This document shows, piece after piece, positions 9,703-19,754 of a stretch of DNA of 64,000 nt. Source of the DNA: Paramacrobiotus metropolitanus (lineage: Eukaryota > Tardigrada > Eutardigrada > Parachela > Macrobiotidae); the NCBI RefSeq assembly GCF_019649055.1, contig NW_026570263.1:558001-622000 (forward strand), given 5' to 3'. Within the stretch, counting starts at the first letter, position 1. Each line of letters opens with the position of its first letter. The translations under genes and the position numbers were made by a program. The notes beneath the pieces are model-generated. The model did not search any database. It was not told the DNA's origin and saw only the letters and a list, made by a program, of their open reading frames with translations.

Positions 9703-12700
9703 TCGGCGTCTGACGGTTCAATTACATCTTGTGCCAACATCTCTTCGATATGCTTTGTTATAAACTCGCGGCCTGTCCAACTCGTTCTGGCCGGGTTACA
9801 TTTTACTGGTTTCGCATCTCCCGTATCAATTACGTGGGTGACCCCTTTCACATCTCCATACGGTTTCTTTGATGTGGGTAAGACTTTCCAGAATTCCCAA
9901 AACGCGTTGTACACGTCGTTTTTCTGCTCTTGGGTAAGGTCAGGTCCCAATTTCAGGTTTTCGATTATCTTTTTAAGTTCAGCTTTCGTTGTCTCATCCA
10001 CCTCAGGGTCTTCGAGTACGTTCTTTACTGTCCCTGCGTTGACCTTTACATTCTCCATATGTTCGTACGGCTCAACGTAGCCGAGAAGCTGATTTTTCTT
10101 CACGATTCGGTATTTGCTACTGTGATTTGCGATAACGATTTCGAAGTATTTTCCCCTGTGGTCCGTCACTCCTGCCAACGGTTGCACTTCAGTTTCCACT
10201 TGTGGGACCGGTGTAAACATCAGCTTGTTTTGAGCCGGTGCATATTTTCCCATCTTGACCTTTACACGTGTGCAGTTTGACGGTTTCAATTTGATTCGCT
10301 GATCGCTGTAAACTTTGATCACGTCTTTCGACATTCTAGCTTTTTCCACTTTCAATCTTCTGACTTTAATATCCTTTTCTTTTTCCTCATCTACTTCGTC
10401 ATCCTCATCCAAGTCCATTAAATCCTCTTGCTCCGAAAGGTCACTTACACCTGAATCTTCCGAAGTTGTTGAGTTATCGCTTGAACTCGTCCACTCGGAG
10501 TCGGAGTTACTGCTCTCATATTCTTGTGCAGTGGCTTGACCTTTGTCAGCCTTTTCAAGTGGGCGCTCATCAACTCCTTCGTCTTCCGATGAAAGGTCAC
10601 TTTTGTTTTCTCGCGAATCGCTAAGTTTTTTCGCTTTCGAATTTTTAAGCAGAGGTTTGTCCCCTTCTTTTGCTTTTCGTCCGTTTCGTGCGGCGACTCT
10701 TGGGTGACTCCTTGCTACCCGAATTCTCGTTGGTGACCTTTCTGATTGATCGGAGTTTGACCTTTCTTCGTCCGATTTTGAATTTTCCAGTTCATTTATT
10801 TCTTCGCGGCTCGTTAATGGCTTTTCGGTCAACTCGACCGGCGGATATTCCTCACCGTTATCGAGTGACCTTTCCCCGTTTTTTGCCTCAGTTACTGGGT
10901 TTTGTTGTTCGCTCGATATCCTTTCAACTTCCTCTTTAAACCTTTTCCACATTTCACCTCTGTCTGTTAACATTTGCGCAATATCGAAAGCCGACTTTGA
11001 ACTTTCTTCTGTTTCATTCGATTGTCCTTCGGCTATCTCTTTAACTGGTTCCTCTTTCTCTGCTTCTTTGACAGTCCCTTTATTGGTTTCATCCTGTTGA
11101 ACTGTTTCGTAACCTTTAGGTCGTTTAGGACCAACAAAGATGCAGTTTGCCATCAGCTCTTCGGTGACCCATTCATCATTTGGAATCGTTTCATACATGC
11201 ACCATGTATCACCGCCTCGTTCGGGGTAGTCCACTCCATCTGGATCTGGTGCAAAGGTCACCTTTTTCTTTTGCACTAATCCTGGTGACCTTCTTTTCCG
11301 GGTAACCTGTAGTTCTCGCATCTCTTTTACGTCAAATTTGGGGATTTCTTCCTTGAATTTCTTCCAATATTTCTCGAATGCTTTTTCGTTTCCTTCTTTT
11401 AACGCGTTGTAGTAAACTTCAAGTGATTCGTAGACAGGTGTACCGAGTCCTGCTGGGAAGATGATCGTTCTCCCCTCGCCTTTATACATGTGGTTCACAC
11501 GGAAGTCCCAGAAAAGGTCAACTCTCGCTTCTTCCCACATTTCTCCTTCCTCGGTCATTTCTTCTATCTCTCGTTCAAATCTCCTTTCTGTTGCTACCGG
11601 ATCGAGAGGATCTTGGATTCCTTTCTCGACACGTTGCAACCAATGGTTCAGCCATCTGCCTCTTCCAATTATAAAACTTTCCACACATGACAACCACGTT
11701 CGATATCTATTCCAATGATACCGTTCGATGTGTGGTTTCCACATTTCGTTTGTCCGCATGATGCTTTTCGCTTTCTTTTGGGCATGACCTTTAAGGTCTG
11801 CTGATGCGGCATTACATCTTGGCCATTCTGAAGGGTCATCTTGAGAGGCATTTTCACAACACTCCGCGCATTCCCATTGTGGTTGCACTCTGCACGGATC
11901 CTCAAAGTAACCGTGGTGACAACTCCCGGCTCGTTCTTCTGGAGTTAATGTCCTTTGACTCGCTTCAGGTTTAACCTGTTCCTGTACTGTGGTATCTTCC
12001 TCACATTCGATTGGAGTCACGCTTTTATCCTCAGAGGATATTTCAATGACCTCTGGTTCTTTTTCTGTTCGGTGACCTTTCAATTGTTCGAGTGCCTTGT
12101 CGCGGATTTCGCCTGTAAACATCTGTTCCTCTTCAACTATTCGTTTCAAAACTCGTAACCTTTCACTCTTTTTATCCTTCCCCACTTTAGCCGTCTTTAT
12201 TTCCAGTGCCTCTGGTACTGGGATAGGCTTTGCCCACTCCATGTCTGGCACAAGAGATTGTTTCGCTGCAACTGCCGCTTCTTTCTGTGTTGCAATTATC
12301 TCTTCAATCGTTGGTGACCTTTCAATCGTTGGTGACCTTTGAGAGTCACGTTCTGTTATTTCCTCTTTGGCTTTATCTGGTAGCCTTTCATTTTGGGTAG
12401 CAGATCGTGGTTCGAAAAGGTTCGAATTACGCTCTCGTTCCAAGTTCTCAGTTGCTGGTGACCTTTTGTCTTCCTTTCCCAGTGCCTCTGGTACTGGGAT
12501 AACTTTTCCGACTTTTCCATTTTCATTTTTCGTTTCCAGTGCCTCTGGTACTGGGATAATTTCTTCCTGCTGCACTTTTGTCATTCCCGGTGCCTCTGGT
12601 ACTGGGATGACTTTTTCTCTTCCCTTCTGTGCCAGCAAGGTCCGATTTAATGTCTTTTCGATCTCCTGCTGAATCATTTGCAACTGCTCAAATGGTGACA

Positions 12701-13733
12701 ATTCTTTTCGCGTCATCTTTTTCTTTTCGTTTCCCGGTGCCTCTGGTACTGGGATTAGCGTTTTATTAACCATTTGAGCATTTCCCGTCTGTTTTACAAG
12801 TTCGGTGACCTTTCCGACTTGAACTTTGGCGACTGGTTTTGGGTCGTCTTCTTTCTCTTCTTCACCTTCGTTATCCATTAGTACGAATTTCTTTTCCAAG
12901 AAGTCAAATCCCAATAACACTTGTACGTCGTCACACTTCGGTCGGACGTAGAATGAATGTTCGCTAGTCTTTTTCCTTAAGGTCACTGGCGCTACACAGT
13001 AGTGCGTCACCAGGAATCCTGACGTTCCGCTAATTCCATTTATTTTCACCAATCTGTCAGGTGGCAATGGGAGCATGTGGAGTCCATTCTTCTCGCAAAA
13101 CGGTTTGCTGATCAGCGACGTCTCAGCGCCGGTGTCCAACATTGCGTTGACCTTTATGTCTCCCACTTTCACTTCGTGTGTGTACGCTTCAATTCTCTTG
13201 GGCAGTTTTCCATTTTGAATCTTCAAAGTATGAATCTTACATTTCACAGGAATAAGCGATACTGGTCCCGGGTCCATATCGGGAAGCACTTGTCCTTTTG
13301 CTGGAGTGCTATGACCTTTCAATATCTCGCTCAACTTATCAATCCTATGTGGAACGTTAGTCCGAACATCGTAATATTTTCGCGGCTTTTCTTTATTTGT
13401 TCGCTTCTCTGTAGCCATTTTAACACCGGTGACCTTTTCCACATTCTGCACTTGCTCATTTGCTTTTGTGCTATCCATGTGACCTTTAGTCACTTCATTT
13501 ATCGTCTGATGGATCAATTCCTCTTTACGATTTTCATTTCGTTTATCTCTCAGCTTCTCAATGACTTCACTTGTTATTTGGTCAGCTCGCTTCAATTCGT
13601 CTTCTTCACCATCTCTCATCTCCTCTGGTGACCTTTCATATGTGACCATATTATATCCCTTTTCGGTCATCCATTCGATCACTTTCGCGGACACTTCATT
13701 GTTCGTTTTCGTCGGATCGATTTGTGAAGACAT
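9675..13733 (-). CDS. Pol: retropepsin-like protease, acidic linker and RT N-terminus, copy 1
   Basis: An aspartic protease lies near residues 160-300: the active site is MLDTGAETSLIS (about residue 198), with the flap-side VLLGFDFLEKK motif later on. A linker of more than 700 residues follows, rich in Glu, Ser and Lys, with five IPVPEA(P/L) repeats and many ERSP, KVT and KGH triplets encoded by AAAGGTCA. It includes a Cys-rich stretch (CHHGYFEDPC ... CAECCENA) of unknown meaning. The segment ends with GKYFEIVIANHSSKYRIVKK and the start of RT (THVIDTGDAKPVKCNPART), then frameshifts at about 9700. Its own N-terminus follows a 1-bp deletion near 13771 that separates it from the upstream pol frame; copy 2 has one more T there. 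Confidence 0.85.
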   Translation of the reverse strand: MSSQIDPTKTNNEVSAKVIEWMTEKGYNMVTYERSPEEMRDGEEDELKRADQITSEVIEKLRDKRNENRKEELIHQTINEVTKGHMDSTKANEQVQNVEKVTGVKMATEKRTNKEKPRKYYDVRTNVPHRIDKLSEILKGHSTPAKGQVLPDMDPGPVSLIPVKCKIHTLKIQNGKLPKRIEAYTHEVKVGDIKVNAMLDTGAETSLISKPFCEKNGLHMLPLPPDRLVKINGISGTSGFLVTHYCVAPVTLRKKTSEHSFYVRPKCDDVQVLLGFDFLEKKFVLMDNEGEEEKEDDPKPVAKVQVGKVTELVKQTGNAQMVNKTLIPVPEAPGNEKKKMTRKELSPFEQLQMIQQEIEKTLNRTLLAQKGREKVIPVPEAPGMTKVQQEEIIPVPEALETKNENGKVGKVIPVPEALGKEDKRSPATENLERERNSNLFEPRSATQNERLPDKAKEEITERDSQRSPTIERSPTIEEIIATQKEAAVAAKQSLVPDMEWAKPIPVPEALEIKTAKVGKDKKSERLRVLKRIVEEEQMFTGEIRDKALEQLKGHRTEKEPEVIEISSEDKSVTPIECEEDTTVQEQVKPEASQRTLTPEERAGSCHHGYFEDPCRVQPQWECAECCENASQDDPSEWPRCNAASADLKGHAQKKAKSIMRTNEMWKPHIERYHWNRYRTWLSCVESFIIGRGRWLNHWLQRVEKGIQDPLDPVATERRFEREIEEMTEEGEMWEEARVDLFWDFRVNHMYKGEGRTIIFPAGLGTPVYESLEVYYNALKEGNEKAFEKYWKKFKEEIPKFDVKEMRELQVTRKRRSPGLVQKKKVTFAPDPDGVDYPERGGDTWCMYETIPNDEWVTEELMANCIFVGPKRPKGYETVQQDETNKGTVKEAEKEEPVKEIAEGQSNETEESSKSAFDIAQMLTDRGEMWKRFKEEVERISSEQQNPVTEAKNGERSLDNGEEYPPVELTEKPLTSREEINELENSKSDEERSNSDQSERSPTRIRVARSHPRVAARNGRKAKEGDKPLLKNSKAKKLSDSRENKSDLSSEDEGVDERPLEKADKGQATAQEYESSNSDSEWTSSSDNSTTSEDSGVSDLSEQEDLMDLDEDDEVDEEKEKDIKVRRLKVEKARMSKDVIKVYSDQRIKLKPSNCTRVKVKMGKYAPAQNKLMFTPVPQVETEVQPLAGVTDHRGKYFEIVIANHSSKYRIVKKNQLLGYVEPYEHMENVKVNAGTVKNVLEDPEVDETTKAELKKIIENLKLGPDLTQEQKNDVYNAFWEFWKVLPTSKKPYGDVKGVTHVIDTGDAKPVKCNPARTSWTGREFITKHIEEMLAQDVIEPSDAEWSFQSYWQ

Positions 13734-15271
13734 TCCGTCTGTTCGGGCTGGTGACTTGTCATTGGCATCCTTTGCAGTGCCTCCGATAAGTCCCGTGACC
13801 TTTCAACTGCGCTACTCTGTTGCGTTTGCGCCATTTCATTTGACCTTCCTTTCTGTTCATTTTGCGCTAAGTCCTGTGACCTTTCGTTGCGCTTCATGAC
13901 AAATCCGCCACCTGTCAGCTTTTGTATGGGGACTTTTTCTCCATAATTCGGCGGTTTATCCTGTGGTGGAGCATTACGTGAATGATTCCAGTCAGCGAAT
14001 GTCTCCTTATATTCCTCTGGATTGAATACTGGGACTGGGTTCGATGACCTTTGCGCTGGTTTCCCGGTAACCAACTCTTCCAGTCGCTTTCTTTCACATT
14101 GCGTTCGCAACTGTTGCATGTCCCAGTAGTCCTCTTGTGACATTCTCGCTTTCTGCTTTGCTTTCGGCGTCACAGGTATCCACATCCCGTGATTGCCATT
14201 CGGTCTGTAGGCCACTTTTTGCCACTTTTCCTTCTGTTGCAGCGTTATTGCATCTACAAGTGAGTCATCGGAGTTCTGTTGTGCCAATTCGCCATTCTTT
14301 TGCTGCGCTGTTCGCAGTGTCAAGTCTGTTTCTTGACCTTTTAACACGACGCTATCGCCGTGACCTTTCACATTCACACTCGCTCCTTGACCTTTAACTT
14401 GGACTTTTCCAACAGAAGGTGACCTTTCATCTTTACTAATGACAGTGATATTCTGCTTAATCCATTCTTGCCTTATTCGCTTCTCTTCTTCGTCTTCTGA
14501 ACGATTCCAAAACTTTGGCTTTGGTTCCCCGTAACAATCGCAACTTGGCTCCTTCGCCTTATCGTTTTCTGCCAAAAATTTCCGGAATTTCGCGTGTTGC
14601 TCATTTTCCTCTTGCGCAGTATCGTTCTGCGGTGGTGAATTTTGGTCTTTCGACTTGCCATTTATCTGTTTCCGGAACCATTCGTGGTGCATTTCCACTT
14701 CTTCTGCTGTATCGGTTTGCGGTTTCTTTTGATTTAACAGCGCTTGTCGAATCTTGGCATTACGTAATGCACGACGTTCAGCTAACACTTTCTCGCTGCA
14801 GTACGGTGACCTTTCATTTTGCTGCACTTTTTGCAGTGTCGCGCTACCGTCACGACAATTCCCACTCGCAGTACCATTCTGCGGTGACCTTTGGTCCCGT
14901 TGCGCGTTTCCACTCGCAGTACCATTCTGCGGTGACCTTTTATCCACTTGGATGTTTCCACTCACAGTGCCATTCTGCGGTGACCTTTCACTTTGTGACG
15001 GTATCCCTATAACCGTTCCATTTCCTCTTTGCGATGACGGCATCCATATAGCCGTTTCTCTTTGCTGTGGCGGCATCCATCTAGCCGTTTCTTGTGGTTG
15101 CGGCATCCATATAGCCGGTCCACTTTGCTTTTTCGCTGACGGCATCCATATAGCCGTTGCAGTGGTCACGTTCACTGCAGTACCATTCTGCAGTGGTGAC
15201 CTTTCCCTTTTATCCGGTGGTTTAGGGTCGGGTCGATCAGTAGGCTCACCGGTGCCTACTGATCTTGCCCG
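13679..15271 (-). CDS. Pol N-terminal region reached by -1 frameshift, copy 1
   Basis: The frame is open from the slippery site at 15271-15277 and is -1 relative to the end of gag. The first Met (15175) is some 30 codons inside, so an independent start is not needed. The N-terminus has four to five W-M-P repeats (AIWMPSAKK, AIWMPQPQE, ARWMPPQQRE, AIWMPSSQRG) and then repeats of RSPQNGTASGN. The rest is polar and probably disordered, with a conserved GNHGMWIPVTPKAKQKARMS block. A 1-bp deletion near 13771 ends the frame early (KCPRK stop). The frame is uninterrupted in copy 2. Confidence 0.8.
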   Translation of the reverse strand, partial: RARSVGTGEPTDRPDPKPPDKRERSPLQNGTAVNVTTATAIWMPSAKKQSGPAIWMPQPQETARWMPPQQRETAIWMPSSQRGNGTVIGIPSQSERSPQNGTVSGNIQVDKRSPQNGTASGNAQRDQRSPQNGTASGNCRDGSATLQKVQQNERSPYCSEKVLAERRALRNAKIRQALLNQKKPQTDTAEEVEMHHEWFRKQINGKSKDQNSPPQNDTAQEENEQHAKFRKFLAENDKAKEPSCDCYGEPKPKFWNRSEDEEEKRIRQEWIKQNITVISKDERSPSVGKVQVKGQGASVNVKGHGDSVVLKGQETDLTLRTAQQKNGELAQQNSDDSLVDAITLQQKEKWQKVAYRPNGNHGMWIPVTPKAKQKARMSQEDYWDMQQLRTQCERKRLEELVTGKPAQRSSNPVPVFNPEEYKETFADWNHSRNAPPQDKPPNYGEKVPIQKLTGGGFVMKRNERSQDLAQNEQKGRSNEMAQTQQSSAVERSRDLSEALQRMPMTSHQPEQTECLHKSIRRKRTMKCPRK

Positions 15272-15277
15272 TTTCCC
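15235..15277 (-). promoter_or_regulatory. -1 ribosomal frameshift signal between gag and pol, copy 1
   Basis: In element sense the gag frame reads CA-G-GGA-AAC, giving the heptamer G GGA AAC (plus strand 15271-15277), a canonical X XXY YYZ slippery site. A 6-nt spacer (15265-15270) follows, then a perfect 11-bp stem GATCAGTAGGC / GCCTACTGATC with an 8-nt loop (15235-15264). The gag stop codon TAG lies inside the stem. The -1 frame is open from here into pol. Sequence and spacing are the same in copy 2. Confidence 0.9.
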
Positions 15278-18200
15278 TGAACCGGCGCTCCACCTTGTTG
15301 CGCGCCCTGCACATGTCCTTGTGTTTGCTCGTTCACCGGGCCACCTCCGTTTGGCTGGCCACCACCCTGTTGGTAGTTTCCTTGGCCGCCGCCATTGTTC
15401 TGGCCTCCTCTGAAGTTTCCGCGGCCAAAGCCTCTGTTTCTTCCTCTGAAGCCGCCGCGACCGAAGCCACCGCCGCGATAGCCGCCGCCTTGGCCGCCCC
15501 CATTTCCATTTCCATAGTTTCCGTTACCTTGCTGATTCTGGAAGTTCGCTTTCGCCTGGTACCATTGCGTAATCAGGTCATATCCATTTGCGACCGCTTG
15601 GCGCCAACCACCGAGCCCGCGCAGTCGTTGCCACTCGTTGAAGGCAAACAGGTTTGGGTTCTGTTCCGGTGGTGTGTTGGCGAATTTGCATCCCTGGGTC
15701 TGGTGGTTGCCGTACATACAGTATTGGCACATCTGAACGTTGTTCGCCACCCATCCGTCAATCATTTGGAACTTGAATTCTGTCCGTGACCCTTGATTCT
15801 GCTGGTAGTTCTGGTTTCCTCTATTTGGCTGAAAGTTGCCTTGACCTTGACCTTGATTCTGAAAGTTTCCTTGGCCTCCATTCCAGTTTCCATTCCCATA
15901 TCCATTTCCGCCAAAGTTACCGTTACCCCTCCTTGTTGTGGTAACCCGACATTCATGGGGACCATATTCTGTGGTGCAGGTGGGGCCACATTCTGTGGAG
16001 CCACATTCTGGGCTACTGGTCTCACTTGAGCTGCTGCCTGTATCGCCGCCACCATCGCGTATGTTATCGGTTGCCCCGTCTGACTGTCGATAAAGGTCAC
16101 CTTTTCGGTGACCTCTCTAACCGGAGTCTCCACGCGGTACTCAACCGGCTGCTGGGCTGGCGCAGCTGCCATTCTCTGTTGCGGCACGTTTTCAACTTGA
16201 CCTTGGCGGATCGTCACGTAATCCTGGGTGCGTTGACCTTTTGGCGCCTTGTATTTCTCTTCGCCAGTGGCCCAATGTCGGAAGAAGTCTTTCACGTCTG
16301 TTGGCGTCTTGCACTTCTGTATGCGCAATGCCTTGTAGAGTTCGTTATCCCCTCTACATCCTTCAATTAGGAAACCCACAGCTTGTTTCTCTGTGATGAT
16401 CCGTTTTGCTTTAAATCGCATCATCGCCTGGTAATACTGATCAAGCGATTCTTTCCCGAGTTCGAATTTCCTTGCATAGGCCTCACGTAAGCCTAAGACT
16501 TCTTCGTCTCTATCGCCATATTCATCTTTGAATTTCTCCATCCATTCAGTTATTGAATATTCAATTCCGTCTTCTGCTGCGATGTCTTTTTCGCCTTCGA
16601 ACCAAGTTTTAGCAGGACCTTTCACCGCACTAGCAATCTCAATCATAATTTGGTCGTCCGTCAGCTGGTACGTCCTTTGGGTTTCTTTTACCAACCGTGT
16701 CCATCCACTCACAGTGTCGCGGCTGCCGTCAAAGGTCATGAGGGGTGTTTTCCGAGCCATCGAATTGAGTGCCTTTGTTAATTGTACCGCTGTGTTGGCT
16801 GCTCTCTGGTCCTCGTCTTCTTCGCTACTCTCATCATCATTGTGAGTTCGTTGCGCCTTCCCATAACGAGACTTCCTTGGACGTTCCTGCCGGCTGGGGG
16901 GTCTGTCTCGTCGTCCTTCGTCGATAAACACATTCGTTTCAATGTGCGGGGGAAATTGTGAAGGATCACCTCGACTCATATGCGGGTAACTTTCCGAAGG
17001 TGGCTCTTTGTCGTCTTTGACCTTTTCGCCATCTCTTTCATTTTTAACACTCCCCTTACCGGTGCCGGTTCGTAGCGGCATCTCAAAGTGGAAGCTTTTG
17101 CCCGTGCCCGTTTCATGCGCCTTGCTGTAACTGGGCGGAGGGGACTCCACTGTTGCCGTTTTAACTCCGTATTGTAGGAGTTGTTCATCTTTGTGCTTGT
17201 TAGACGTCTGGAGCGCCTTGTTCTCATCTTCCAATCGTTTAGTTCTCAGTTGAAGTTCTTCTCTTTCCCTCTTTAGATCAGAATTTTCCAGGTTGACCTT
17301 TCGTAAGTGTTCCTGCAGTTTAAAAGACTCCTGCTGGGTGACCTTTTCATTTTCCCGTTCCATTTTTTTGATGTGCTCGACCAGCTCACTCGTTTCTTTT
17401 TCGAGTTGCTGATACTGCCCAGCGGCTGATCTCAGCTGATCCTTGATTGCGATCAACTCATCATCTTTTGCCAATGCTGTGGTGGTCATCTCGACGAGGT
17501 CAGTGTTCAACTTTGCAATTTCCTGACTCTTTTGAGCGACCTGTTGTTGCCACTCTTTGTCCTTCAACTCCAATGTTGTGACCATCGTGTCCAGTCGCCG
17601 TGCTTCCTTCTGCCATTTGAGTCCTTCCTTAGTGACCTTTTCAATGTCTTCTGTGACCTTTTCGTTCTCTTGGTTGACCTTTTTGATTTCTTCTTTCAGG
17701 CGTTCTCCTTCAGTAGCTGTGATGTCTCTTGCCTCTCGCATCGCTTTGATTGCATCATTGCGCAACTTCTCAGCTTCGTCCGCCCGTTCCTGATGACCTT
17801 TCGATTCTAGTTGCAGAGTACTGACAGCCTCCTCCCGTAGCTTCAGGTCATTCCTTAGTTTGAACGTCTCCGTTGCCAATGTCGTTAACCGTTGTGTGAC
17901 CTCTGCGAATTTGGTCGCGTATTCGTCCCGTTTAGTTTCAGCTTCAGTGACCTTTTGACGCAACTGGTCACACTCGTCCTTCAATTCGGCTAAGTGTCGT
18001 GACCTTTCAGCTGATTCTTCTGACATACTCTCGTTCAACTCGCTAACCGCAAGATGACCTTCCATTTCTCTGTCATCTACCATTTTGAGGTACTCTTCAG
18101 CGAGTTCTTTTTGACGCTCGTATTTAATCTTCCATTCATCCGCTGCGCTTTCCAAGTCGGCCTGTTGTTGCTCCAGTTCATAGATACGAGCATCCAGAGT

Positions 18201-19055
18201 TCCTATCCGATTTTGATATTCCTGTTTCCTTTTCGTCACCAGGCCTTCCTTGGCTTCGAGTTCCTCTTCCAGCTCCTTCACGCGTCTCTTCAGAGTTGAC
18301 GTGGGACTGTTCGGTGATGACGGTCTAACATTGATGACCTTCCCAGACTGTGTCCTTTCAATAAGGTGCTCGGGTATGTCCTTAAACGGTGTCATCCCTT
18401 CGGCATGGTCAGCTTCTTTCATCGCGGTCTGGAAGGACATATTCATTGTCGCTTCATCATCCGTGAAGTATGACTCGTTCGATTCGTCTGAGACCATCGG
18501 AGTTGCCCAAAGGTCATCACCGACAGTCTTATCGTGCAGTGAAAGGTCATCCAATCCCAGTTCAGCCAATTCCATTTCTGTGACCTTTGTCCTGTCAGCT
18601 TCCGACTGAACCAGGTTTACATTTTTATCCTGTTCAGTAGTTCCGATAGTGGTAGCATCCGACTGTGATGCTCCGACTAGTTCCACTCCTTTCCCTGTGG
18701 GTATTTCCTCCCCGGTGACCTTTTTCTGGTTCATCGGATTGCCTCTCGCCGTAGACGCGGGAGTTTCCTTTCCGTCACCGCTGGAGCTCTCTTCGTTCTG
18801 TATAGCTCCAAGCGCCACTTGGTATGTGTTATCACTGCCTTTGCTGTCCTTTCTTGCAAAGGTCACAGCCGCTCGGGTCTGTCTATCATGTCCGACTGGA
18901 CGCGCGAGCGACTTGTATTCCTTCTTATAAGGATCAACTGTGCCTTGTTGTGATCCCCGGGAGCTCCTGCTTCCCTGACTGCTAGTGGATGTCGGTTCCT
19001 CTTTGTCCATGTTGATCGTATAACTTGGACGCTCCTGCCAATTGTTCTCACACAA
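15256..19055 (-). CDS. Gag polyprotein, copy 1 (one frameshift near 15935)
   Basis: About 1,260 residues if the frameshift is ignored. The N-terminal 230 residues are polar and acidic (SDESNESYFTDDEATMNMSF). Residues about 240-650 form a long heptad-rich coiled coil. After a Ser/Pro linker comes a retrotransposon gag domain (about 770-960: MTFDGSRDTVSGWTRLV, KTWFEGEKD, FKDEYGDRDEEVLGLREAY, SLDQYYQAM). Then follow a Gln/Asn/Gly-rich segment, a CCHC knuckle C-X2-C-X4-H-X4-C (CQYCMYGNHQTQGC) and an RGG/FGRG-rich C-terminus. A 1-bp indel near 15935 throws the first frame into a spurious end at 15762; the knuckle region continues in the frame 15256-15765. The start at 19055 (MCENNWQERPSY) is shared with copy 2. 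A coiled coil this long is unusual for a gag. Confidence 0.85.
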
Positions 19056-19079
19056 ACGTTATCGTATGGTTTATTCGAT

Positions 19080-19700
19080 TGTCCTAAAGGTCACTTTGTG
19101 CCTCGAAATTTTTCTAAGTCCTTATTAAAGGTCACTTTTCGACTGAGAAATTTTGACTAAGTCCCGTTCTAAAGGTCACTTTTTCGTTAAAAAGTTCGAG
19201 AGATTTGCCCTAAGGATCACTTTCGGACAAAACTTCGAAACGGCTTTTACGGTTCCAAACACGTTAGTGAATGAAATCCTACAGCTGCTGATATCGCTGT
19301 ACCACTATTCAGTTCAATTTCGCTTCGATAAAGGTCACCGTTCGTCAATTCCGGATCTTAAAGGTCACTCGAAAGATCATTTTGATCAGTTAGAACTTTT
19401 CGGTAAAGGTCACTTTCCGATGTCAAAGGTCAACTTCTGATCTCAAAGGTCACTTTCCTGCTCGTCTCAACTCAAAAGGTTACTTCTCAACTCGATTCAA
19501 GTTAAAAGGTCACTTTCCAGCTCAATTTTAATCAAAGGTCACTTTTCCTTTGTCTCAACTCAAAAGGTCACTTCTCAACTCGATTTAAGCTAAAAGGTCA
19601 CTTTCTAGCTCAATTAACTCAAAGGTCACTTTTCCTTTGTTTCAACTCAAAAGGTCACTTCTCAACTCAATTCAAGTTAAAAGGTCACTTTCCCGCTCAA
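19080..19700. repeat. AAAGGTCAC minisatellite array in leader, copy 1
   Basis: About twenty AAAGGTCAC sites on the plus strand, antisense to the element, are spaced roughly 20-60 bp apart within AT-rich phrases such as CTCAATTCAAGTTAAAAGG. Around 19480-19690 an approximately 117-bp block containing three sites is tandemly repeated, so this array is longer than in copy 2. It directly precedes the gag start. AGGTCA is the nuclear-receptor half-site, and AAAGGTCA matches the extended monomer/DR1 half-site form. Confidence 0.85.
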
Positions 19701-19754
19701 TTATCTCATCTCAAATCAAATTTCCCATTACGACTCGAGTTCAACGGAAAATCC

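Noticed and set aside
5317-19051. Long plus-strand open frames within the LTR elements (for example 13077-13631 and 5317-5883)
   Set aside because: They are complements of gag/pol codons. They have serine/phenylalanine-rich composition from reverse-reading acidic/lysine codons, with no domains.
19080-19700. CRISPR array
   Set aside because: The repeat is only about 9 bp with irregular spacing and related spacers in a eukaryotic retroelement leader; no cas genes.
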